A DNA stretch of 43,848 nt, from assembly GCA_016840095.1 (NCBI GenBank), contig JAEOSZ010000034.1, forward strand, positions 1-43,848. Direction: 5' to 3'. Both the position numbers and the translations under genes were made by a program. Shown piece by piece: positions 16,699-24,335 of this stretch (the first letter of the stretch is position 1; every line of letters starts with the position of its first letter). Below the pieces are notes generated by a model. It was not told the origin of the DNA, did not search any database, and worked only from the letters and a program-made list of their open reading frames with translations. The stretch is from Candidatus Heimdallarchaeota archaeon. Lineage in GTDB: Archaea > Asgardarchaeota > Heimdallarchaeia > Heimdallarchaeales > Heimdallarchaeaceae.

Positions 16699-17205
16699 AT
16701 GGATATTAGTGGAACAGAAATTGCTTCGATAAACGAATTTGGAGAAATTCACACTGTTAGACATATCAATTTTGAGTGCACTAGTTGTTCGAAATGTTGT
16801 AAGCTAAACAATATACCAGTCACAGAACATGATATTGATCAACTACAAAAAAATGGATTGGAAATTGATCAAATTCTTGAAGAAATAAGTCCAGTTCTTA
16901 TAGCAAATAAGAATCTAGAACATGACGGTTTGGTAAAGGCTTATATTTTGCGACAAAAACCTTTCAGGAGAGAATGTGTTTTTCTTGAAGAAGATGGATT
17001 GTGCAAAGTTCATAATTTCAAACCTTTAACTTGTCAATTGTATCCATTCTCTGTTAAAAAGAATGAAAAAAAACTTCTAGTAATAGTTCATCCAAAAAAC
17101 ATTTGTGAATTTATTGAAATTGATGTGGATGAAAATAAATCCAATACTACTAAAATAGTTGAAAATCTTATGACTTATCTTTTTGGGGAAAAACAAACAT
17201 CTTAA
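16699..17205 (+). CDS. YkgJ-family cysteine cluster protein
   Basis: 168 residues. The N-terminal cluster Cys27-x2-Cys30-x2-Cys33-Cys34 (FECTSCSKCC) is followed by RRECVFLEEDGLCKVH and PLTCQLYPF. This Cys/P-rich pattern (CxxCxxCC...CxxL..G.C.IH...P..C..YPF) defines the YkgJ 'Fe-S or zinc-chelating' family. The biochemical role is unknown. TATA-like TTTTTAT lies about 35 bases before the ATG. It is followed by the unknown gene at 17244 with 38 bases between. Confidence 0.85.
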   Translation: MDISGTEIASINEFGEIHTVRHINFECTSCSKCCKLNNIPVTEHDIDQLQKNGLEIDQILEEISPVLIANKNLEHDGLVKAYILRQKPFRRECVFLEEDGLCKVHNFKPLTCQLYPFSVKKNEKKLLVIVHPKNICEFIEIDVDENKSNTTKIVENLMTYLFGEKQTS

Positions 17206-17243
17206 TGATAAACTTTATGTGTTATAATATCTGATATACCTTC

Positions 17244-18614
17244 ATGAGCTTGTTTAAAACAAATTTTATGAAGCTCGTTGAAGCATTCCTTCAAGACAAA
17301 GGCTTTAGAGTAGAGATGTGCAATATTTACACAAGAAATGTAGATTTCTTTGAAAGCTACAAGAGAGTAATCATGTGCGCATATAAAGATGATTTACTTC
17401 TAACTATCCGTGCAAGGAGTGGAGAAGCATCAGATCCTTTCAAAGGGACAGATGAACAAATAGAAGCTAAACTCCAAGAACCTGCTCTTAAACTATTAAG
17501 TTGTGTTCTTTCTTTGAATTCGGGAATGGATTCAGTCTTTTGTGAGAAATTCAAAGGGATGAAAGCTATACCAGTAATTATTATGGAAAAATCTTCTAGA
17601 AATCATCCACTTTACTATTATTTTGATGGAGAGACTAGAGAATCTAAAGAATGGTATAAGAAGAAAAACGTTGTTTATCTTCCATGGGAGTGGGTTAAAG
17701 AATTCTGGAATAGAGATTTTGAACTATCTCTTTTGGACCAAGGATATGAGGTTTTAAAACCAATTATACATGAGCCAGAGCTTCATATAAAACAAGCAAT
17801 AACTGAAATTGAAGAAGTACTAGCATCTAGAAGAATCGGGATTATGAAATCCGTTCATCTAGATAAACCCACTCTTCCTCCATTAGCTCTTACTCTCACT
17901 CAAAATGATCAGATGATGATTTTTGTTGTAGATGAACCTGATGATAATGTACATCCAAAGCTAATGGATTTTGCAATATATCATTTTGGAACAAAAATAG
18001 ATAAGTTTCCAACTACTGTTAAAGCCATATTTTTCAACATTTCAATTATTGATAAAGAAAAAAGCTACATGATTCCATATGTTCCTAAAGATAACAAATT
18101 TGTTGAGAAACATTTTGAACATCCAATAGTTATCAAGACAACAACCAAAGGCTTTCAATTGCTTTTGGAAGCTGCTACTGTTGAAGAATTATCTGCTCTC
18201 CCTCAGTTAAGTCCACTTACAAGTCTCGAAATGGAGGATTTATTGTTAACTTCCTCTGGATATTGGTTCTCAAATGTTTTTGAAGAAGCTAAAAAAAGAT
18301 TGAAGAATTTCTATCATTCGAAATGTCCATTCTGTTCAAATGCAAACATATTACATCAAATTCCTCATTATGTTATAAATCATCTGAAGATGGAATTAAA
18401 TATAACTAAGGAGAATTCATATACTGTTTTCTGTGATGACACAAGAAATGGTTGTGGTTTTGGTTTTCTTATTGTTAAAGACAGAATCCAAGGCGGAGTT
18501 CACGGATTTTTCGTTGGTGGAGATCAACAATATGCTCATGAATTAGATAGTGCAAAAAGACAAATCCAGACTATTGGATTAAGAGCACAGTCATTCACAC
18601 ACATAAAGCAGTGA
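17244..18614 (+). CDS. Unrecognised 456-residue protein with a zinc-ribbon-like C-terminus
   Basis: I do not recognise the family. The first ~100 residues resemble a nuclease-fold shell (FLQDKGFRVEMCNIY, NVDFFESYKRVIMCAYKDDLLLTIRA), in which a helix leads into strands, with no convincing PD-(D/E)XK catalytic set. A middle alpha/beta region follows (ALTLTQNDQMMIFVVDEPD, VKAIFFNISIIDKEKSY). A third part carries CPFC near 374 and a second cysteine pair in VFCDDTRNGCGF, probably a zinc site. The protein is soluble. Its stop is directly abutted by the stop of the convergent DUF35 gene (18614/18615). It could share a transcript with the YkgJ-type protein. Confidence 0.6.
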   Translation: MSLFKTNFMKLVEAFLQDKGFRVEMCNIYTRNVDFFESYKRVIMCAYKDDLLLTIRARSGEASDPFKGTDEQIEAKLQEPALKLLSCVLSLNSGMDSVFCEKFKGMKAIPVIIMEKSSRNHPLYYYFDGETRESKEWYKKKNVVYLPWEWVKEFWNRDFELSLLDQGYEVLKPIIHEPELHIKQAITEIEEVLASRRIGIMKSVHLDKPTLPPLALTLTQNDQMMIFVVDEPDDNVHPKLMDFAIYHFGTKIDKFPTTVKAIFFNISIIDKEKSYMIPYVPKDNKFVEKHFEHPIVIKTTTKGFQLLLEAATVEELSALPQLSPLTSLEMEDLLLTSSGYWFSNVFEEAKKRLKNFYHSKCPFCSNANILHQIPHYVINHLKMELNITKENSYTVFCDDTRNGCGFGFLIVKDRIQGGVHGFFVGGDQQYAHELDSAKRQIQTIGLRAQSFTHIKQ

Positions 18615-19004
18615 TTAGCTAGGTATAAATTTGAATCCATATCCAATTAATCCTTCTTCTCCATTTTTTGATAGAATCCTGAATACTGTTTTGACCTTCA
18701 TCCCATACTTAAGATCTTCAATTTTAGTATCTGTAATTTGTCCTGTTACTCTAGTCCCATCATCCAATTCAATGAGACCTATGATGTATGGAGTGTTAAA
18801 CATCATTACATCAGCTGTTTGTGTCACTCTTGTGAAATGTAGAACCTTACCTGTTTGAGCAAGTTTGATCTCTTCAATATCGTTACTAGAACACTCTGGA
18901 CAAAAATCAGTAACTGGAAAACTCTTCATCTGACATTTATTGCACAAGATTCCTAGAGTAAGATATCTTTGTCTTCTTTCTCTCCATATTTTTGGTGGCT
19001 CCAT
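18615..19004 (-). CDS. DUF35 OB-fold/zinc-ribbon protein of the HMG-CoA operon
   Basis: 129 residues. The N-terminal zinc ribbon has Cys21-x2-Cys24 (LCNKCQ) and Cys35-x2-Cys38 (FCPECSS). The OB fold follows (GKVLHFTRVTQT, YIIGLIELDDGTRVTGQI, MKVKTVF). In archaea this protein forms a bridging scaffold between the acetyl-CoA thiolase and HMG-CoA synthase and channels acetoacetyl-CoA (established for a methanogen complex). Its start codon overlaps by one base the stop of the thiolase gene, as expected for a stoichiometric complex. It is last in a three-gene operon. Confidence 0.92.
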   Translation of the reverse strand: MEPPKIWRERRQRYLTLGILCNKCQMKSFPVTDFCPECSSNDIEEIKLAQTGKVLHFTRVTQTADVMMFNTPYIIGLIELDDGTRVTGQITDTKIEDLKYGMKVKTVFRILSKNGEEGLIGYGFKFIPS

Positions 19005-20185
19005 TAATTATCATCCTCCATATTAGAAAAAATATTCACCACTACATTGGCACCTGTTCCCATTACATTCTGCGTTAAACCAAATTTTGCTTCATCGACT
19101 TGTCGTTTGTCTGCCTCTCCATTGAGCTGCTGTACGATTTCTATTATTTGAGCAATACCTGTTGCACCGAAAGGATCACCTCTAGCTTTGAGACCCCCAC
19201 TTGTATTCACACTAATTTCAGAATTAGTTTGGGTTTTTCCTTCTGTAGTAGCATGACCTCCCTCTCCTTTTGGAAAGAATCCTAAATCTTCAATCGCTAG
19301 AATTTCCCCAATTGGGAAAGAGTCATGTACTTCTGCTAGACTAATATCTTCTGGAGATTTTTTTGCCATAGAATATGCTTTTTTTGCAGCAGCTTTTGTT
19401 GCTGAAAGAGATGTTAAGGTCTTTCTATGGTGTAAAGCTAGTTTATCTGAAGCTTGAGCTGATCCCACTACTTTGGTTTTAAGCTCTATTTCTGAATGTT
19501 TTCTAACAAATTCCTTAGAAGCAATAATTACTGCAGCACTTCCATCACAATGAGTTGCTGGATCAAATCTACCAATAGGGTCAGAGATTCTTTTGGCATT
19601 AAGGAATCTTTCTAATGAAATCTCTCTCCGATATTGAGCTATTGGATTATTCACACCATTCTTGTGGTTCTTAACTGGAACAGATGCTAATTGTTCTAAT
19701 GTTGTTTTATACTCCTTCATATGAGCCTGAGTCAACCAAGCATAGAGACTTGTCAGTGTTGCTCCTTGTTCAAATTCCCATTGATAATCAATAGTACCTC
19801 CAAGAATTTCTTCTATTGTGCTACTATCAACATAGTCACTAGTCTTTTCAGTACCAAGAACTACTATACAATCAAGAAGACCACTCTTCACAGCCAAATA
19901 AGCTTGATGAAATGCTCCTGCACCACTAGCATTTCCTAAATCAATTTTTGAAATTGTTACATCTAAGTTACACTCTCTAGCAGCTTCAGCTCCGATGAAA
20001 GATTGGAGATTACTGTTAGATAATAATGAACCAAAGTAAAGAGCTTGAATTGAATCTTTGCTTATTTTTGAGTTTTGAATTGCTGAAGTTATTGCTTTTG
20101 TTGCGCTAGAACTAGGCTTCGTACTATATTGTTCTCCAAACTTTGTTATTCCATATCCTATTATGAAAACATCACTGTTACTCAT
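19004..20185 (-). CDS. Thiolase-like protein of the mevalonate operon; catalytic Cys replaced by Asn
   Basis: 393 residues, close to archaeal acetyl-CoA C-acetyltransferases of the SCP2/thiolase family. Family blocks: FIIGYGITKFGEQ, the glycine-rich end GTGANVVVN, SDPIGRFDPATHCDGSAAVI and AEVHDSFPIGEIL (catalytic His287). Where relatives have the nucleophile in a CASG motif, this protein has Asn85 (DLGNASGAGAFHQA); the codon is AAT. No cysteine lies within four residues. Either the enzyme is inactive as a thiolase, uses another residue, or serves only as a partner of the synthase. The ribosome site GGTGA lies four bases before its ATG and overlaps the stop of the upstream HMG-CoA synthase gene. 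Confidence 0.88.
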   Translation of the reverse strand: MSNSDVFIIGYGITKFGEQYSTKPSSSATKAITSAIQNSKISKDSIQALYFGSLLSNSNLQSFIGAEAARECNLDVTISKIDLGNASGAGAFHQAYLAVKSGLLDCIVVLGTEKTSDYVDSSTIEEILGGTIDYQWEFEQGATLTSLYAWLTQAHMKEYKTTLEQLASVPVKNHKNGVNNPIAQYRREISLERFLNAKRISDPIGRFDPATHCDGSAAVIIASKEFVRKHSEIELKTKVVGSAQASDKLALHHRKTLTSLSATKAAAKKAYSMAKKSPEDISLAEVHDSFPIGEILAIEDLGFFPKGEGGHATTEGKTQTNSEISVNTSGGLKARGDPFGATGIAQIIEIVQQLNGEADKRQVDEAKFGLTQNVMGTGANVVVNIFSNMEDDN

Positions 20186-20189
20186 TTGA

Positions 20190-21230
20190 TCACCTCAGAA
20201 TTCCTTTGTATCTAGAATAAACACCATAGCTAACTTCCTCCATATTATCAACGTAGTAATCCACTGTTAATGGATAAGTTTTGACACTTTCTATTTCATC
20301 AGTAACTAAGAATGAAAATGAATCACTACCGGCTCCACTGCCATAAGAAGTTATGAATACTCTATCGCCAGGGTTGGAATTATTCAGAATCGTTGATAAT
20401 CCTAACATTGATGAAGCAGAATATGCATTCCCAATTTTCTTACAAATAAGGCTGATATCAACTTGATCTACTGTAAATCCAAGCATCTTTGCTACTGCTA
20501 GTGGAAATTTAGTATTAGGTTGGTGGAATGTAGCAAATTTATAATCTGTTGGTTTAGTTCCGAGTTTCTCCATTAATCCTTTAGAAGCATCCACAATATG
20601 CTGAAAATATGCTGGTTGTCCAGTAAATCTGTTTCCATGAGATGGATATATAGCTCCTTCTCTTCTCCAGAAATCTGGTGTGTCAGTAGTTACTGAATAT
20701 GTACCTTCTAGTTCTGCAACAACTCTTTCTGAACCAATTAAAAATGCAGCACTTCCAGCACCAGCAGTATATTCAAGAGGATCTCTTGGTTTAGCTTGAC
20801 TGTCATCAGAACCTATTGCTAGCCCAAACTTGATCATATTAGATTTGACTAGACCAAAGCACATCTGCATCCCAGCTGTTCCTGCTTTGCATGCAAATTC
20901 CAAATCAGCAGCTGTTAATTCCTTTTCTGAATCTATTGCTGAAGCAACTATTGTTGCTGTAGGTTTAACTGCATAAGGATGCGATTCACTCCCAACATAA
21001 ATAGCTCCAATATCTTGAGGATCCCCCTTCCATCTTTTCAATGCATTTCTTGCAGCTTCGACCGACATCGTAGCTACATCTTCATCAGGCCCTAGTACTG
21101 ATTTAAACTGAACCTGCAATTGCGTTTTAATTTCATTTGGATCTTCACCCCATACCTTTGCTATTTCTTCAACAGCTATTCGGTATTTGGGGATATACGA
21201 ACCATAGGATACTATTCCTACTTTGCTCAT
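20190..21230 (-). CDS. Hydroxymethylglutaryl-CoA synthase
   Basis: 346 residues, the archaeal short form. Catalytic residues are present: Glu82 (GSESHPYAVKP), Cys114 (LEFACKAGTAGMQ) and His236 (FHQPNTKFP). Further family blocks are MSVEAARNAL and GSGAGSDSFSF. It condenses acetoacetyl-CoA with acetyl-CoA to HMG-CoA, the first committed step toward isoprenoid lipids. It is first in the operon with the thiolase and DUF35 genes. AAGGTATT lies just before ATG 21230. The intact active site contrasts with the thiolase next to it. Confidence 0.95.
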   Translation of the reverse strand: MSKVGIVSYGSYIPKYRIAVEEIAKVWGEDPNEIKTQLQVQFKSVLGPDEDVATMSVEAARNALKRWKGDPQDIGAIYVGSESHPYAVKPTATIVASAIDSEKELTAADLEFACKAGTAGMQMCFGLVKSNMIKFGLAIGSDDSQAKPRDPLEYTAGAGSAAFLIGSERVVAELEGTYSVTTDTPDFWRREGAIYPSHGNRFTGQPAYFQHIVDASKGLMEKLGTKPTDYKFATFHQPNTKFPLAVAKMLGFTVDQVDISLICKKIGNAYSASSMLGLSTILNNSNPGDRVFITSYGSGAGSDSFSFLVTDEIESVKTYPLTVDYYVDNMEEVSYGVYSRYKGILR

Positions 21231-21356
21231 GTTAATACCTTGAAAGAGTTGATTTATTCTAGATGTAATAGAAACTATTAGCGAATTCTAGTTTTTTGCT
21301 ATGGTAATCATACTCTAGCTAATAATTAAAACTTCCTACAGAAAGATAAAAGGCCA

Positions 21357-22043
21357 TTAATCATCTTCTTTTTCTTCTTTAATCTTTTGAGGAACTTTAG
21401 ATATAACAACTCTAGCTGGTTTGAGTAAAGAACCTTCTAATATGAAACCTTTGGATACAACTTCAATTATTTGGTTGTTAGTCTTTTTTGCATCTTCAAT
21501 TGTATATAGAACCTCATGAAATTTAGGATCAAAAATCTCGTTGATTGGATTAATAACTTTCATACCCAGTGTTTCGAAAGTCGATTTTGTATTTTCGAAA
21601 ATCATTTTGATAGCTTTCTTAGAAGATTTCAAATCATCATTTTCGATTATTTCTTTCTGAGTTCTTTCTAAATCTTCATACAAAGTTGTAAATTTCTGAA
21701 GAACGCTACTCTTACTTTGAAAATTAGAGAATTCTTGATCCTTTTGAACTCTCTTCTTGAAATTTTCGAAGTCAGCTTGAACCCTTTGAGCAGTATAAAG
21801 ATATTCATCTTGTTTTACCTTAGCTTCTTTGAGCTCTTCTTGTAATGACCAGATTAGTTCAGTTAAATCTTCTACCTTATTGTTATTAACTAAATTTAGA
21901 ATTTCAACAGATAACTGATTCTTTTTCTCTTCATCAGGGTTTGGCTCAATTTCCTTTTGAGAGCTTTTTTCCTCTGGTTCACTATCTACATCTACTTCGA
22001 TGAATTCTTCTTCATTATTAGGGTCGTTTTTCTTCTCATACAT
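21357..22043 (-). CDS. grpE: GrpE, nucleotide exchange factor of DnaK
   Basis: 228 residues from ATG 22043. The acidic disordered N-terminus (EEEFIEVDVDSEPEE) leads into the long helix (EELKEAKVKQDEYLYTAQRV, ADFENFKKRVQKDQ) and the beta domain with GMKVINPINEIFDPKFHEVL and VVSKGFILEGSLLKPARVVIS, all diagnostic. GrpE releases ADP from DnaK. No dnaK or dnaJ is in the window, whereas they often sit together. Two starts are possible: ATG 22043 with AGGTGG nine bases before it, or ATG 22091, which a TATA box at 22114-22120 would make leaderless. The extra 16 residues are not GrpE-like, so I prefer the shorter form. Confidence 0.9.
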   Translation of the reverse strand: MYEKKNDPNNEEEFIEVDVDSEPEEKSSQKEIEPNPDEEKKNQLSVEILNLVNNNKVEDLTELIWSLQEELKEAKVKQDEYLYTAQRVQADFENFKKRVQKDQEFSNFQSKSSVLQKFTTLYEDLERTQKEIIENDDLKSSKKAIKMIFENTKSTFETLGMKVINPINEIFDPKFHEVLYTIEDAKKTNNQIIEVVSKGFILEGSLLKPARVVISKVPQKIKEEKEDD

Positions 22044-22160
22044 GGGAAATATCCACCTATGAATCTCGTTTTTCAGCCCAATTACTGACATTTAAAATCT
22101 TCGATTTAACCAATATAAATCTAGTTTTCACTGTTACAGAAAAAGATAAGTTTTGGTCGA

Positions 22161-22214
22161 ACTAAACGTTTATTTAGTAAACACATAAAAATGGCATCTA
22201 TAGGCCCCCTATAG
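22161..22214. promoter_or_regulatory. Divergent control region with two inverted repeats
   Basis: Between grpE and the hemerythrin gene lie ACTAAA-CGTTTA-TTTAGT (22161-22178) and CTATAGG-CCC-CCTATAG (22198-22214). The second is a perfect 17-base, 7-base-arm palindrome and GC-richer than anything around it. It is about 33 bases before the ATG of the hemerythrin gene, where it could be an operator or a leader hairpin. The regulator is unknown. Confidence 0.4.
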
Positions 22215-22247
22215 AGGTATTAAAATCAATTTAAGGATCGTGTGAAA

Positions 22248-23471
22248 ATGCATGAAAAAATAAGTGAAAAATCTAAACAAAACAAAGAGTTGATCAAAAA
22301 GCTCATCAAGAAACTGCATGATGGAGAAGACCCTCAAAAAGTGAAAGAGGAATTCAAAGAAGTCATCAAAAATCTATCTTCTCTTGAAATAGCTCAAGCT
22401 GAAGAACAACTCATAAAAGAAGGAATGCCAGCTGAAGAAATCCATCATATGTGCGATGTGCATTTAGCTGTTTTAGAAGAAACACTCATAGAAGATCAAG
22501 ATTTAGCTCCAGAAGGACATCCAATTCACATTCTTATGCAAGAGCATGCAATACTCCTTGAAAATGTAAATAGATTAAGAGATATTCATAAGGAAATCAG
22601 TCAAAAGAATAATTTTCCAGAAGTTTTGGAAGAATTAGCAGAAATTGAAAATATAGTTGAGATGATTAAGAAATCAGAAAATCACTACCTTAGAGAAGAG
22701 AATGTTCTTTTTTCATATTTGGAAAGATATGGAGTAACACAACCACCTAAAATTATGTGGATGGAACATGATAGAATTCGTGATTTAGAAAAGAATTTAA
22801 TCAATCTAATTGAGAAAAAAGGTGAAAATGATTTTCCAACATTTCTAGAAAAATATCATTTGTATGTGCATGGTTTAGCAGAAATGCTAGCAAGTCATTT
22901 TCCTAAAGAAAACAAAATTCTCTTTCCAACTGCAATGAAATTAATTAGTGAGACAGACTGGAATGAAATTAGACAACAATTTGATGATATTGGTTATTTC
23001 TATCTAACCCCAGATATTGTTCCAGAAAAGGATCTAGTAGTTGAGAAAACTGAAACTACAGTTGTTGGAGATAAACAAGTAGATTTAGGGACAGGAGCTA
23101 TAGATCTAGAGATTCTTCAGAAGATATTCAAAACTCTCCCTATTGATACAACATTTGTTGATGAGGATAACATAGTTAGATTCTACAGTGAAGGACCTGA
23201 TAGAGTGTTTGTTCGAACCCCAAGTGTAATTGGAAGATTAGTTGAAAATTGCCATCCTTCTAAAAGTGTAGATAAAGTGTTAGAAATTATTGATGGTTTC
23301 AGAAATAATACTCTTGATCAAGCTGAATTCTGGTTAGATTTCGGTGGTAGAAAAATCTACATTAGATATTTTCCTGTGAGAAATAAAAATGGAGACTATC
23401 AGGGAGTTTTAGAAGTTACACAAGACATTACTGAAATTCAAAAAATTGAAGGCGAAAAAAGATTACTTTAA
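22248..23471 (+). CDS. DUF438 / hemerythrin-like / PAS sensor-type protein
   Basis: About 407 residues. The N-terminal DUF438 helical domain (KKLHDGEDPQKVKEEFKEVI, LIKEGMPAEEIHHMCDVHL) is followed by a hemerythrin-type four-helix domain with His/Glu ligands spread over HPIHILMQEHAILLEN, ENHYLREENVLF, WMEHDRIRDLE and HGLAEMLASHFPKENKILFP. A PAS domain fills about 280-400 (LPIDTTFVDEDNIVRFY, IRYFPVRNKNGDYQGVLEV). There is no kinase or output domain, so it may sense oxygen, NO or redox state or act on Fe-S clusters. ATG 22248 has AAGGAT nine bases upstream; GTG 22242 is the alternative. A perfect palindrome (22198-22214) stands before it. Confidence 0.88.
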   Translation: MHEKISEKSKQNKELIKKLIKKLHDGEDPQKVKEEFKEVIKNLSSLEIAQAEEQLIKEGMPAEEIHHMCDVHLAVLEETLIEDQDLAPEGHPIHILMQEHAILLENVNRLRDIHKEISQKNNFPEVLEELAEIENIVEMIKKSENHYLREENVLFSYLERYGVTQPPKIMWMEHDRIRDLEKNLINLIEKKGENDFPTFLEKYHLYVHGLAEMLASHFPKENKILFPTAMKLISETDWNEIRQQFDDIGYFYLTPDIVPEKDLVVEKTETTVVGDKQVDLGTGAIDLEILQKIFKTLPIDTTFVDEDNIVRFYSEGPDRVFVRTPSVIGRLVENCHPSKSVDKVLEIIDGFRNNTLDQAEFWLDFGGRKIYIRYFPVRNKNGDYQGVLEVTQDITEIQKIEGEKRLL

Positions 23472-23531
23472 CCTTCTTCTCTTTTTCAATGTTAGACCAC
23501 TGATTTTTTAAATAACTTGATTTTATGTAAT

Positions 23532-23605
23532 TTGGCCAGAGCTTATCATAGACCTCTCAGAGCAATGTTATGGCTAGCAGTGAAGAGAGCGAGCTCTCTG
23601 GCCAA
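23532..23605 (+). ncRNA. Candidate structured RNA or leader element before the UPF0200 gene
   Basis: TTGGCCAGAG (23532-23541) pairs perfectly with CTCTGGCCAA (23596-23605), closing a 54-base interior. Inside, AGAGAG-CGAG-CTCTCT (23584-23599) forms a competing hairpin that shares the 3' arm, so two alternative folds are possible. A TATA-like TTTTTTAAATA at about 23505-23515 would start transcription near 23535, right at the 5' arm. No tRNA T-arm, C/D or H/ACA box was found. It could be a small RNA or a regulated leader of the gene at 23625. Confidence 0.35.
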
Positions 23606-23624
23606 GAAATAGATAGGTGAAATG

Positions 23625-24236
23625 ATGAAAATAGTGGTTCTCTCTGGATTACCTTTAAGTGGTAAAACAACTTATGCTAAAATTATCGGACCAAAATATA
23701 ATATGCCTTTATACGAAACAGGCACTGAAGTTCTAGAAGAAGTAACAAGTAGGGGATTTGAATTTACTCCTGAAAATATCAAAAAAGTTACTGATGAATG
23801 TAAGAAAATTTCTGATAGTTTTTTTACTGAAAGATTAATGAAAAAAATAGATAAACTACCAGCTGATGTTCCTGGTGCTTTTATTTCTGGTATTAGAGCT
23901 GTGTCAGAAGTTGAGATACTGAGAAAACATTATGGAGATGATAATGTTTTCGTTATTGCTTTTCACACATCAATGAAAACTAGATTCAAGAGATTAGATA
24001 ATCCAGATCGTATTGAAGAAACAAAAGGTGCAAAAGCAAAAGAAGATGCTTTATTGAGAAATTTTGATAATTTCCTTGCTCGAAATAAAAAAGAACTAGG
24101 CTATGGTGTTGGAGATGTTATTGCTCTAGCTGAATATGTTATGAGCACAGAAAACAGGATCTGGCCATATGTTACAGTAAATGAAAATGAGGCTAGTTTT
24201 GAGACAATTGTCAGAGAGATATTGAATCTTGATTAA
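23625..24236 (+). CDS. UPF0200 / dephospho-CoA-kinase-like P-loop nucleotide kinase
   Basis: About 203 residues. The N-terminal P-loop is GLPLSGKTTYAK. The family blocks around GTEVLEEVTSRGF, AFISGIRAVSEVEIL and the LID-like RFKRLDNPDRIEET follow. This is the archaeal UPF0200 family (COG0237-like, related to dephospho-CoA kinase). Its substrate is not established to my knowledge. Two ATGs stand in a row: GGTGA at 23616-23620 is four bases from ATG 23625 and only one from ATG 23622. The four-base spacing seen at other genes here favours 23625. A structured element (23532-23605) precedes it. Confidence 0.85.
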   Translation: MKIVVLSGLPLSGKTTYAKIIGPKYNMPLYETGTEVLEEVTSRGFEFTPENIKKVTDECKKISDSFFTERLMKKIDKLPADVPGAFISGIRAVSEVEILRKHYGDDNVFVIAFHTSMKTRFKRLDNPDRIEETKGAKAKEDALLRNFDNFLARNKKELGYGVGDVIALAEYVMSTENRIWPYVTVNENEASFETIVREILNLD

Positions 24237-24335
24237 CTCAATCAAGCTTGTTTCTTTCACTTTTACTTCTATTTTTAAGAAATAAATGAATAACTTTATT
24301 TGCATTAGTTCCATAAAACCACTTGGTGATTTGGG

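Noticed and set aside
23532..23605. Possible tRNA in the structured element
   Set aside because: There is no T-arm consensus, no anticodon-loop pattern and no correct acceptor/T-stem spacing.
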